DNA from: CAVVIH01 sp963748295
GTDB lineage: Bacteria; Acidobacteriota; Vicinamibacteria; Vicinamibacterales; 2-12-FULL-66-21
Assembly: GCA_963748295.1 (NCBI GenBank)
Contig: CAVVIH010000004.1
Coordinates: 248,001-312,000 of the forward strand
DNA length: 64,000 bases
Reading direction: 5' to 3'
The translations under genes were made by a program, and so were the position numbers. Below the pieces are notes generated by a model that ran no database searches, was not told the origin of the DNA, and saw only the letters and a program-made list of their open reading frames with translations. Below are positions 52,471 to 61,282 of this stretch, one piece after another. Each line of letters starts with the position of its first letter. Positions within the stretch are counted from its first letter, which is position 1.

Positions 52471-53755
52471 CGACGAACGATTCCGACCGCCGGTCCGGGT
52501 GGGCGCGTTGATACCGATCGAGCCACTCGCGACTGAACGTCGAGGCGGAGTCGGCATCAATCAGCGCCCAGACGCTTCCGCCAAATCCGGCCCCGAAGCT
52601 GCGCGCGGCAAATGCACCGCAGTCTCGGGCCTCGCGCACGAGCGAGACAGTCTCCGGCACTTGATTTCCCAGCAGCCGCTCGGCATTCGTCTGGGATCGC
52701 TCGCTCAGATCGCTCAGGGCGGCCTTATCGCCTCGGTCGAACGCTCGCTGCGCGTCGAGAACGATCTGGGTTTCCTCGCAGAAGTGGCGCAGTCGCCGCT
52801 CCAGCGCGTCCTGCGGCCACTCCGGGATTGCGCTTCGACGAATCAGCTCCTCTAGACGTTGACGCGCTTGGTCACTCGATGTGATGGCTTCGGCCAGCGA
52901 CGCGGCCGGCGTATTGTTCTCGTTCCAGAGCTCGAGCAGGATCGCCGCGCCTCGCGACAGACGGTTGTAGGCGTCACGCGCCGCGCCGGTTTTCTCCGCG
53001 ACGACGCCGCTCGAGGCAATCACGAAGCGCCAGTCGGCCGGCATCGACGCGTCGGCGACGTGACGCAGCGGCACGAACGAGTACGCGGAGAGCATCATGG
53101 GCCGGGCCAGCAGCATCGCGGCGTGGTCCTCGCTGCCACCATGCGTTCCCACGCCGGCGTCGCCTGCAAGTCCCCTGAACGCGCTGCCGTTCTCGACGCA
53201 GGCGAGATAGACGGCGAGGTCGGCGTCACTCGTGATGTTCTGCGTCCACTCGTCGCGCGCGCCGAGGTTCCGCAGTCGAATCAGCGCGCTCGCAATGCCG
53301 ACCATCAGCGCGCTGGAGCTGCTCATTCCCGCAGCGGAAGGGAGGTCGCTGGCGAACGCGATCGTCGCACCGCCGCGGCTTGCCGGAAAGTTCCGGTCGA
53401 GCCGCGAAACCACCACCTCCGCGTAGTGCTGCCAGGGTACCGGTGTAACTTGTGCGCCGCCGATGACGGCGCGCTCACCACGCAGCGCGTCCACGACTTC
53501 GACGACGCGGTCAGTTCGCGGCGCCGCCAGGAACACGAATCCGCGAGGCAGCGCCGCAACCAGCGAGCGTCCGCCGGCATAGTCGGTATGGGTGCCGAAC
53601 ACTTCGAGCCGCCCCGGAACCCATACCGCCACGGATGGTGCGGTGACGCCGCCGTCGTGCATTGCACGCAGCGCCCGCTCGAACATCGGATCCGACGGAG
53701 CGAAGCGCGCCGACTCGGCCTGCGCTGAACGAGCGGAGCGAGTCGAATCGGTCAC
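52430..53755 (-). CDS. Galactokinase-like GHMP sugar kinase
   Basis: A 441-residue GHMP kinase. VPGRLEVFGTHTDYAGGRSL is the galactokinase signature (the usual family has GRVNLIGEHTDYN). FASDLPSAAGMSSSSALMVG is the ATP loop, and GAFAARSFGAGFGGSVWALI motif 3. The substrate-site Glu of galactokinase (EHTDYN) is Thr here (THTDYA), so specificity may differ: arabinose-, GalNAc- or GlcNAc-1-kinase types are possible. It follows a nucleotidyltransferase with 4-bp overlap and a GH109-like gene, favouring an amino-sugar kinase. The first ~15 residues (STRSARSAQAESARF) are encoded by a dispersed-repeat-like sequence, so an ATG further in (MFERALRAMHD) may be the original start. Confidence 0.8.
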   Translation of the reverse strand: MTDSTRSARSAQAESARFAPSDPMFERALRAMHDGGVTAPSVAVWVPGRLEVFGTHTDYAGGRSLVAALPRGFVFLAAPRTDRVVEVVDALRGERAVIGGAQVTPVPWQHYAEVVVSRLDRNFPASRGGATIAFASDLPSAAGMSSSSALMVGIASALIRLRNLGARDEWTQNITSDADLAVYLACVENGSAFRGLAGDAGVGTHGGSEDHAAMLLARPMMLSAYSFVPLRHVADASMPADWRFVIASSGVVAEKTGAARDAYNRLSRGAAILLELWNENNTPAASLAEAITSSDQARQRLEELIRRSAIPEWPQDALERRLRHFCEETQIVLDAQRAFDRGDKAALSDLSERSQTNAERLLGNQVPETVSLVREARDCGAFAARSFGAGFGGSVWALIDADSASTFSREWLDRYQRAHPDRRSESFVATPGPPRALSVFE

Positions 53756-54570
53756 GGGCGCGGCGTCACGCCGGCCAGCCGGCGTTCCAGGTCGGCCGCA
53801 TCCGATCGGCGCGAGAGATCGAGCACCGGGCCGGCTGCCGCAAAGGTCTTGAAACGCATGCCCGCGGAGATGGCCGCATTCACCGCGTCGGGCAGCTCGT
53901 ACTCGCCTCGGGCAGAGCGCGGCACCGTTCGCGCGAATTCGAAGATTCGAGGATCGAACCGCCAGGCGTTCATGCTGACGCCCGCCGATGCGCCTTCGCG
54001 GGCGACGTGCGCCTCGTCCGGCTTCTCGATGATTCTGGTGAGGTAGCCGTCACTGCCGCTCTCGACGAGCGCGAACGACTTGATCCGCTCCTCAGGAATG
54101 TTGCCGCCCTTCGACAGCTCGTCACGGCGGAAAACCGGCAGCGCCGGCTCACCGATCGTCGCCAGGCGCTCGAGCACATCGGACGGATACAGATTGTCAG
54201 AGTTGACGACGATGAACGGCTCCGTGGTCCATCCTTCCGCAGTGAGAACGGCGTTGGCTGTCCCGAGCGCTTCAGGCTGAACCAGGAAAGCGAGCCGCAT
54301 GCGTTCCGGCGGATGGCTGGCGTAATGCTCTCTGGCGGGTTCCGGCCCTGGCGCGACGACGAGCGCGACGTGTCGCAGTCCCGCATCGGCCAGCGAGCTG
54401 AGGACAAAGTCGAGAAACGGCCGGCCGTTGATCGGCATCATGCCCTTGAGCCCCGCGTCCGCGGCGCGCTTCTGCTGAGCACTCAGCTTCTCGTCATGGC
54501 CCGCTTCCCTCATGCGACGGCCCAGGCCGCGGGCGAGAACGACAGCGTGTGTGAGCTGATAGCTTTTCAC
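53752..54570 (-). CDS. NDP-sugar nucleotidyltransferase (pyrophosphorylase)
   Basis: A 272-residue nucleotidyltransferase of the Glc-1-P thymidylyl/uridylyltransferase fold. The N-terminus THAVVLARGLGRRMREAGHD is the family motif (LARGLGxRM), and GLKGMMPINGRPFLDFVLSS continues it. EALGTANAVLTAE and FIVVNSDNLYPSDVLERLAT carry the metal Asp (NSDN). IIEKPDEAHVAREGASAGVS is the second substrate block. GTG at 54570 overlaps the upstream oxidoreductase stop (GTGA), and the stop overlaps the kinase start. The three-gene operon would activate a sugar-1-phosphate made by the kinase. NTP and sugar specificity are not predictable. Confidence 0.87.
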   Translation of the reverse strand: MKSYQLTHAVVLARGLGRRMREAGHDEKLSAQQKRAADAGLKGMMPINGRPFLDFVLSSLADAGLRHVALVVAPGPEPAREHYASHPPERMRLAFLVQPEALGTANAVLTAEGWTTEPFIVVNSDNLYPSDVLERLATIGEPALPVFRRDELSKGGNIPEERIKSFALVESGSDGYLTRIIEKPDEAHVAREGASAGVSMNAWRFDPRIFEFARTVPRSARGEYELPDAVNAAISAGMRFKTFAAAGPVLDLSRRSDAADLERRLAGVTPRP

Positions 54571-55899
54571 ATATGCACGATGTCGAGCGGCGGCCTCGAC
54601 TTCCATCGCCCGCGCGTGAAGTCCGGCACGTCGACCGCCTCGCTGCGGCGCTTGACCGAGCGGACGCTCAACTCGACGACGGCGCTGAGCGCGGCGGCGT
54701 CGTAAACGTCCATGTCCGTCGGCTTGCCCTCGTGGAGGCATTTGATCAGGCGGTAATCCTCGATGTAGTCCATGCCGCCGTGACCGGCGCCCTTCGCCTG
54801 CTCGGCAAGCTCGCGCCATAGCGGATGTTCGAAGTCGCCGAGAACCGCGGATGCGTCCTCCCACTGGTGCTCGCGGCCGCGTCCCTCGATGTAGACGCGA
54901 TTGGGGTAGCCCTCGGAAGATCCCTTTGGTGCCCTGGACGAGATTGATGCGGCTGTACGGCCGCGGCAGGTTCGTGCAGTGCTCGACGTAGATCGTGCGG
55001 CCGCGCGCCGTCTTGATCAGGCTTGCATTCACGTCGCCGAGCACGTAGCGCTCCTTGCGCTTCGGCGAATCGGACGGCTCGTGCTCCGCCGCCCATGCCT
55101 GCAGGCCGCGGGATGGCCCGCTCATCGACACCAGGTAGTCGAAGCGATCGCCGCGGTTGATGTCGAGGCAGTTCGCCACCGGGCCCAGGCCGTGCGTCGG
55201 GTAGAGGTTGCCATCGAGCTTCATCGACCATGCGCGGCGCCAGAGCCCTTCGCCGGAGTCCGCGAACTTGATCTCGCGAAGGTCGTGCAGGTAGCCGCCG
55301 CCGGCGTGCAGGATCTCGCCGAGCGCCCCCTGCCTGACCATGTTGAAGACCATCATCTCCATGCGGTCGTAGTTGCAGTTCTCCATCATGACGCAGTGGC
55401 GCTGATGCTTCTCCGCCGCCTCGACGATGGCCCAGCAGTCTTCGAGCGTCATCACCGCCGGCACTTCCGTCGCGGTGTGCTTCCCGTTCTTCATTGCCGC
55501 GAGCATGATCGGCGCGTGCCATTCCCACGGCGTCGCGTTGAACACGAGGTCGAGATCCTCGGTTTCGCAGAGGCGCTCGAAGTCACGAGGGCCGCGCGTG
55601 TAGGCCGTCGGCGCGGGGTGACCGGCTTCGGCGATCTGCTTCGCGGCCCAGTCGGTGCGCTCCTGCCGGATATCGCAGACGGCCGTGATTCTGCAGTTCG
55701 GGATTCGCAGCAGGTTTCTGACGTGCCCGCCGCCCTGCCCGCCAATGCCGACAAAACCGATTCGGACCGTTTCGATGGGCTTGGCGGCAAACGCCGGGGC
55801 GGGTTGCGCTTCGACAGTAGCGACGTTGCTCGCGGCCGCGCCGGCCGCAATGGCTGCGCTGCCAATTTTCAGGAAGTCCCTGCGGTTCAGATCGTCCAT
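54567..55899 (-). CDS. Tat-exported Gfo/Idh/MocA protein, GH109-like (frameshifted)
   Basis: About 443 residues; ATG at 55899. NRRDFLKIGSAAIAAGAAAS is a Tat signal. The Rossmann domain starts VRIGFVGIGGQGGGHVRNLL; DLVFNATPWEWHAPIMLAAM and TATEVPAVMTLEDCWAIVEA follow. NCNYDRMEMMVFNMVRQGAL and the C-terminal KGAGHGGMDYIEDYRLIK (His-Gly-Gly-Met-Asp) match glycoside hydrolase family 109, whose members remove alpha-linked GalNAc by an NAD+-dependent mechanism. The frame changes near 54920, between GIFRGLPQS and RVYIEGRGREHQWED. The downstream genes make a sugar-1-kinase/nucleotidyltransferase pair. GalNAc release followed by salvage is inferred; other MocA-type activities cannot be excluded. Confidence 0.78.
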
Positions 55900-55916
55900 G
55901 GTCTGGATATGGTAGA

Positions 55917-56078
55917 CCATCGACAACTCCCAACTCCCAACTCCCAAAGGACTCCTAACTCCCAAAAATACCAACTCCCAACTCCCAATTCTTCTCCTGG
56001 GCCTAGTGTTCCTGGGAGTTGGCAGTTGGAAATTGGGAGTTGGTATTTTTGGGAGTTGGGAGTTGGGGTCTTGGGATT
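55917..56078. repeat. GGGAGTT/AACTCCC heptamer array with 25-bp inverted repeat
   Basis: CCAACTCCCAACTCC words run from the 5' end of the GH109-like gene. Arms AACTCCCAAAAATACCAACT... (55957-55981) and the exact complement (56033-56057) form a 25-bp perfect inverted repeat with a 51-nt loop. The array occupies the promoter region of the minus-strand GH109-like operon and extends to the terminator at 56088. Confidence 0.85.
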
Positions 56079-56087
56079 GACTAGAAA

Positions 56088-56127
56088 CAAAAAACCGCCT
56101 GTTCCGATCGGAGGGCGGAACAGGCGG
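56088..56127 (-). terminator. Rho-independent terminator on the minus strand
   Basis: Perfect 12-bp stem CCGCCTGTTCCG (56095-56106) / CGGAACAGGCGG (56116-56127) with a 9-nt loop. Seven bases of mostly A precede it, which on the minus strand give TTTTTTG directly after the hairpin. No minus-strand gene is recognised to its right up to 56384. Confidence 0.75.
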
Positions 56128-56346
56128 CTGGCCACGTCAACCGAGGGGATGACGTGGACCCCACAGACAGCATGCGATTGAAAAACTGTGCAGGCTGCGT
56201 GCCGTATCGAAAGGGCCCGGAAACCGGCGACCAAAGTCGCTCAATCTGGCTCGGGAAAGACAAAAGCGTGGCCCAAGGGTAGAAGTCTGGTTGCCGGCAG
56301 AAGGTGTTGTCGGGGTTGGAGTTGTGGAGCAGGGGAGGCTGGGGCC

Positions 56347-56377
56347 TTGACATTCCCATAATGGGAAGGTTCACACT
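56347..56377 (+). promoter_or_regulatory. CueR-type copper-responsive promoter/operator
   Basis: TTGACA (56347-56352) is followed by a 19-bp spacer, containing the perfect dyad TTCCCATAATGGGAA (56353-56367) and the tail GGT, and then CACACT (56372-56377). The long 19-bp spacer and the dyad between -35 and -10, with ATTCCC...GGGAAGGT arms, are the hallmarks of MerR-family promoters. The ATG of the regulator is 7 nt after the -10. Confidence 0.8.
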
Positions 56378-56383
56378 GACTGT

Positions 56384-56782
56384 ATGAACATCGGCAGCGC
56401 GGCGCGCGATTCGGGCGTCTCGGCGAAGATGATCCGCCACTACGAGTCGCTTGGCCTGCTGAGGCAGCCGAAGCGCACCGGCGCCGGCTATCGCATCTAC
56501 GACGAGAACGATATCCATACGCTGCGGTTCGTCCGGCGCGCACGCGACCTGGGATTCTCGATCAAGGAAATCAAGGACCTGTTGAGTCTCTGGCGCAATC
56601 GTCATCGCTCCAGCGCGGACGTGCGCACCATCGCGCAACGTCATATCGCCGAACTGGAAGCGAAGATCGCCGAGTTGCAGGGCATGCGCCGGACGCTCGA
56701 GGATCTCGTGCGCCATTGCCACGGGGACAACCGTCCCGCCTGCCCGATTCTCGACGATCTCGCGGGCGCCTCGCAGGGTTGA
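56384..56782 (+). CDS. cueR: CueR-type MerR family copper regulator
   Basis: A 132-residue MerR protein. NIGSAARDSGVSAKMIRHYE and AGYRIYDENDIHTLRFVRRA are the winged-helix DNA-binding domain; RTIAQRHIAELEAKIAELQG is the dimerisation coiled coil. The metal loop is C112-HGDNRPA-C120-PILDDLA, identical in position to the Cu(I) cysteines of CueR. It binds the dyad in its own promoter and activates the operon with Cu(I) or Ag(I). No Shine-Dalgarno precedes the ATG, and the promoter -10 is 7 nt upstream, so a leaderless mRNA is likely. The copA gene follows 22 bp later. Confidence 0.92.
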   Translation: MNIGSAARDSGVSAKMIRHYESLGLLRQPKRTGAGYRIYDENDIHTLRFVRRARDLGFSIKEIKDLLSLWRNRHRSSADVRTIAQRHIAELEAKIAELQGMRRTLEDLVRHCHGDNRPACPILDDLAGASQG

Positions 56783-56804
56783 GCTTGTAGCACAGAGGAA
56801 GCAC

Positions 56805-59319
56805 ATGAAGCGGTTGCAAATGGCCAACGTCCCGCATGCGGGGCATGACGATGGAGCGCCGAAGCACGTCGATCCGGTCTGCGGCATGACCGTCGATCCC
56901 CGCTCCGCGGCGGGGTCGTACCGACTACAAGGGCACCACCTACTACTTCTGCAATCCGTCGTGTCTCGTCCGTTTCAAGAAGGATCCCGAGTCGTACCTC
57001 AATCCGGCGGCGAAACCCGCGCCGATGATGCCGGCGGGGGAGGACGTCGAATACACGTGCCCCATGCATCCCGAGATCGTCAGGAATGGGCCGGGGAGCT
57101 GTCCGATCTGCGGCATGGCGCTCGAGCCGCGGACCGCCACGCTCGACGATCGGCCGAACCCCGAGCTCGTGGACATGACGCGGCGCTTCTGGCTCGGCGC
57201 CGCGCTCGGACTCCCGGTCTTCCTGCTCGCGATGGGCGACATGCTCCTCGGCATGGGGCTCGGGGGGCGAATCGATCCGCAGGTGAGCAACTGGATCGCG
57301 CTCGTCTTCTCGACCCCGGTCGTGCTCTGGGCAGGCTGGCCTTTCTTCGAGCGCGGCTGGGCCTCGATCGTCAACCGCAGCCCGAACATGTTCACGCTGA
57401 TCGCGATGGGCATTGGCGCGGCATACGTCTTCAGCGCAGCCGGCACGCTGGCGCCGGGACTGTTTCCCGAGGGCTTCCGTGAACATGGGATCGTCGAAAC
57501 TTATTTCGACACGGCGGTGGTCATCACCGTCCTGGTGCTGCTTGGGCAGGTGCTCGAGTTGCGCGCGCGCGGACGCACCAGCGCCGCGATTCGGCAGCTG
57601 CTCGGGCTGACGCCGAAGACCGCGCGCGTGATCCGCGGCGGCGTCGAGCGCGACCTGCCGATCGGCGACGTGCAGGTCGGCGATCTGTTGAGGGTGCGGC
57701 CCGGCGAGCGCATCCCGGTCGATGGCGAAGTCGTCGACGGCCGCAGCGCGGTCGACGAATCGATGATCAGCGGCGAACCGATCCCGGTCGAAAAGGAACG
57801 CGGCGCACGTGTCACCGGCGGCACGATCAACGGCACGGGCAGCCTGACGATCGGAGCCGAACGCGTCGGCAGCGACACCCTGCTCGCGCAGATCGTTCGG
57901 ATGGTGGCCGACGCGCAGCGCAGCCGCGCGCCGATTCAGCGCCTGGCCGACGTCATCGCCGCGTGGTTCGTGCCCGCGGTCGTCGCTGTCGCGGCGATCG
58001 CGTTCGTCGCGTGGAGCCTGTTTGGGCCTGACCCGAAGCTCGCGCACGCGCTGGTGAGCGCGGTAGCGGTCCTGATCATCGCCTGTCCGTGCGCGCTTGG
58101 CCTCGCGACGCCGATGGCGATCATGGTGGGCACCGGCCGCGGCGCCACGGCCGGCGTGCTGATCAAGAACGCCGAGGCGCTCGAGCTGCTGGAAAAGGTG
58201 GACACGCTGATTGTGGACAAGACGGGAACGCTGACCGAGGGCAAGCCTCGTCTTACTCACGTCACCGCGTTTGCGCCATTCCAGGAAAATGACGTGCTGC
58301 GCCTCGCCGCCGCCCTCGAGCAGGCGAGCGAGCACCCGCTTGCCGCCGCGATCGTCGGCGGCGCCCTCGGGCGCGGGCTGTCCCTTGCGGCGGTCAGCGA
58401 CTTCGACTCGCTCACCGGGCGCGGCGTCGCGGGTTCCGTCGAGGGCCGCCGCGTCGTGCTCGGGTCACCGAGGCTGCTTCAGGAACAGGGCATCGACTCC
58501 GGTCCGGTCGCTGGCGAAGCGGAGACGCTCCGGGCTGCCGGGCAGACGGTGATGTTCGTCGCGATCGACGGCGGGCTGGCCGGCGTGATCGGCGTGTCGG
58601 ATCCGATCAAGGCGTCGACCCCCGAAGCGATTCGGCTGCTGCACGAAGAGGGCTTGCGGATCGTGATGGTGACAGGCGACAACCGCACGACCGCCAATGC
58701 GGTCGCGTCCCGGCTCGGGATCGACGACGTGGTCGCGGAGGTGCTGCCGGAGGCGAAGCGCGCGATCGTGCAGCGGTTCAAGTCGGAGGGCAGGCTCGTC
58801 GCGATGGCGGGCGACGGCATCAACGACGCTCCCGCGCTTGCCGAGTCCCACGTCGGCATCGCGATGGGCACCGGCACCGACGTCGCCATCGAAAGCGCCG
58901 GCATCACGCTCGTCCGCGGCGACCTCCGCGCCATCGTCCGCGCGCGGCGCCTGAGCCGCGCGACGATGAGAAACATCCGTCAGAATCTGTTCCTGGCGTT
59001 CGTCTACAACGCCGTCGGCGTGCCGGTCGCCGCCGGCGTGCTGTATCCGGCGCTCGGCCTGCTGATCAGTCCCATCTGGGCGAGCGCTGCGATGACGTTG
59101 AGCTCAGTGTCGGTAATTGGAAACGCACTGCGGCTGCGACACGCGGAGCTCTGTGAACGACCGCGTTCAGGCTTTGCGCGATCCTCCGCCGCGCCGCAAG
59201 CGCTCCGGCCAGGCCGGACCCGACGAGCAGGAGCGTCGTTGGTTCCGGTGTCTGCGCTGCCGCGTCGAAGTTATAGCGGATCAGCGACGGGACAATGGTC
59301 CCGCCCTCGCCGCGGATGA
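56805..59319 (+). CDS. copA: P1B-type copper-exporting ATPase with YHS and heavy-metal-binding domains (frameshifted)
   Basis: About 835 residues. The N-terminal part is a YHS domain: HVDPVCGMTVDP, then after a frame change near 56925, DYKGTTYYFCNPSCLVRF. A heavy-metal-binding domain YTCPMHPEIVRNGPGSCPICGMALEP follows (CPMHP...CPICGM). The transporter core has CPCALGLATP (metal site), DKTGTLTEG (phospho-Asp), SEHPLAAAI and GDGINDAPAL. It exports Cu+ from the cytoplasm. The conserved end is near GNALRLRHAEL (about 59153). The remaining 55 residues run antisense to the PEP-CTERM gene and probably reflect a lost stop. It is co-transcribed with cueR. Confidence 0.92.
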
Positions 59320-59771
59320 AGTTGATGGTGGCAAGTCCGCGGCCGAGCAATCGCAGCGCCGGAGCGCTGCCGTCGGTCGGGTTGACCATGCCGACGAAAT
59401 GAAATGCCTGGGTGAACTGCGCCGCTCGAGCGATCGCCGAAGTCGGGTATCTCGGCTGGGCGGTGCCAGGCAACCTGAACCGTCCTGTCGCGTCGTAGGT
59501 CGTGCCGCCCGAACTGGACTTCGCCTTCGAATTCCCACCAGCCGTTCAGTTTGGATTTCGCGCCCGAGTCGCACGTCTCGCATTCCCGCAGCACCTGCTG
59601 CTGCTCGTGGCCGTTCCAGACAAGCTGAACGAGTCCGTGGTCAGCGTGACATCGCCGACACCCGACGCGCTTTCGGTCGAACGTCCCGGAGCTGACCCGG
59701 ATGGCATCCGCGAAGGACTTTTGGGCACCGAACGCGACAATCAGGACAACAAGGGTGACAATTCGAAGCAT
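59167..59771 (-). CDS. PEP-CTERM sorting-domain protein (multiply frameshifted)
   Basis: About 200 residues. ATG at 59771 with GGAGG upstream; signal peptide LRIVTLVVLIVAFGAQKSFA. The frame changes near 59690, 59600 and 59480. A beta-rich extracellular part follows (ASGVGDVTLTTDSFSLS, AFHFVGMVNPTDGSAPALRL). The C-terminal TPEPTTLLLVGSGLAGALAARRR is the PEP-CTERM signal: PEP, a hydrophobic helix and an Arg cluster (written here in two parts, PEPTTLLLV and GSGLAGALAARRR). Such proteins are processed by an exosortase and exported, often with exopolysaccharide. No exosortase is in this window. The true stop is taken near 59167; the raw frame continues to 59066 across the copA end. Confidence 0.7.
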
Positions 59772-59816
59772 GCAGCCTCCCGATCCGCGAGAGGAGCAAT
59801 TGGTATTCCCAGGCTA

Positions 59817-61238
59817 TCACCACAGCCCGACTCGGCCTTTCACCGAATCCACCAGCTTGATCGGGTCGAAGCCGATGCCCTGCTTGAAGACGGTGTCGAC
59901 GTTCCTGACGTCGGCGATGGCGTTCGATGGATCGCCGGTCACGACGACGAGATCGGCCTGCTTGCCGACGGCAATCGATCCGATGCGGCCGTCGCGCCCG
60001 AGATATTTGGCGCCGTTCAACGTGCCGATCCCAATCGCCTCGAGCGGCGAGAACCCGGCCTCGACGAGCAGCTCGAGCTGACGCTGGTTCGAGTAGCCGG
60101 GGATGACGCCGCCGGCGCCGGTCGGATCGGTTCCCGCAATCAACAGGCCGCCGGCCTTGACGAAGGCCCGCTCGAGCGCCAGCGCCGCCGGAAAGAGTCG
60201 AACGTAAACCGACTTCTCGCTCTGCGCCGTGCGTGCGTGGGTCTTTTCGAACTGCTCCTTGAGCTGCGGCGTCAAGACGTCCAGTCCTGGCGGAAGCGGG
60301 CGTCCCGGCGTGTACGTTTCGAACACCGTGAGCGTGGACGTCAGCGCGACCTTCTTGTCGACCAGTTTCTTCACCAGCGCGTTGAATGCCGGTCCATTTG
60401 GATCGAGCGCCGCCAGGCTCTGCTGGCCTCGCCCCTGGCCAGGGCAGGTGTCGGGTTGCTTGTCGTCCACGAAGTCCGTGGCCGCGAGAAATCCGTGCTC
60501 GAGATTGTCGATGCCGAGATCGGCCGCTTCGGCATACGTCACCGAACAGAGGTGCCCGGTGATCTTCAGGCCGCGTTTGTGGGCCTCTTCGATCGCTGCG
60601 CCGAGCGCGGCGCGCGTGATGCTCATGTAGGCCTTGAACGACGTGGCGCCCATGTCCGCCCAGTAATTCACCTGCCGGCGGGCGTCCTCCGCATCGTTCA
60701 GCGCGCGCATTTGAAGGAACTGATTCGGCCCATTCAGGTACGGCGCGGTCGCGTCGATCGCCGGACCCGCCGCCTGGCCTGCATCGATGAGCCGCTTCAG
60801 GTTGAAGTCCATGAAGCCGTTGACGTTGCCGCCCGTGCGCATCGTCGTGACGCCGCCGGCAAGATAGAGCCGGATGAAGCTCTGACCGAGCTGGCCGTAG
60901 ACCTGCGGTCCGGTCGGGTAGTACAGGTGTTCGTGCACCATGACCATCCCGGGCATGACGCTCTTGCCGGACAGGTCGATCACCGTTGCGCCCTCGGGCG
61001 GCTTGACCCGCGCGCTGTCGCCGATTTCCGCGATGTCGGTGCCGCGAATCACGATCGTCTGATTCGCCCGGGCTGGAGCGCCGGTGCCGTCAATCACTCT
61101 GGCGTTGGTGAGCGCGACGACCGGCGCATCCACCTTGATGAACGCGCGGACCGTATCGTTGAACTGCGGCCGCTGCGCTGAAACGAACGCGACTGTCGAT
61201 GCGGCGAGAAGCGCCGCGGCGGCACGTGTGGTGATCAT
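59817..61238 (-). CDS. Secreted amidohydrolase family protein
   Basis: A 473-residue metal-dependent hydrolase. ATG at 61238; signal peptide AAAALLAASTVAFVSA. The N-terminal beta-sandwich strand VALTNARVIDGTGAPARANQ leads to the metal motif VMVHEHLYYP, where HEH replaces the usual HxH. SFKAYMSI (Lys) is the carboxylated-lysine candidate. Further ligands are KITGHLCS, NLEHGF and LIAGTDPTGAGG (Asp). The C-terminus closes the sandwich (GIGTLNGAKYLGRDGRIGSI and GKQADLVVVTGDP). Substrates of this imidazolonepropionase-like group range from cyclic amides to dipeptides; none can be assigned. Part of a same-strand run with two other hydrolases. Confidence 0.88.
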   Translation of the reverse strand: MITTRAAAALLAASTVAFVSAQRPQFNDTVRAFIKVDAPVVALTNARVIDGTGAPARANQTIVIRGTDIAEIGDSARVKPPEGATVIDLSGKSVMPGMVMVHEHLYYPTGPQVYGQLGQSFIRLYLAGGVTTMRTGGNVNGFMDFNLKRLIDAGQAAGPAIDATAPYLNGPNQFLQMRALNDAEDARRQVNYWADMGATSFKAYMSITRAALGAAIEEAHKRGLKITGHLCSVTYAEAADLGIDNLEHGFLAATDFVDDKQPDTCPGQGRGQQSLAALDPNGPAFNALVKKLVDKKVALTSTLTVFETYTPGRPLPPGLDVLTPQLKEQFEKTHARTAQSEKSVYVRLFPAALALERAFVKAGGLLIAGTDPTGAGGVIPGYSNQRQLELLVEAGFSPLEAIGIGTLNGAKYLGRDGRIGSIAVGKQADLVVVTGDPSNAIADVRNVDTVFKQGIGFDPIKLVDSVKGRVGLW

Positions 61239-61282
61239 GGGACCGGATTATAGCGCCGCGTTGGAGGTCAGGAGAGGAGGCG

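Noticed and set aside
56081..56887. 268-residue minus-strand frame covering the cueR region
   Set aside because: Antisense to a well-supported cueR gene and its promoter; composition is that of a shadow frame.
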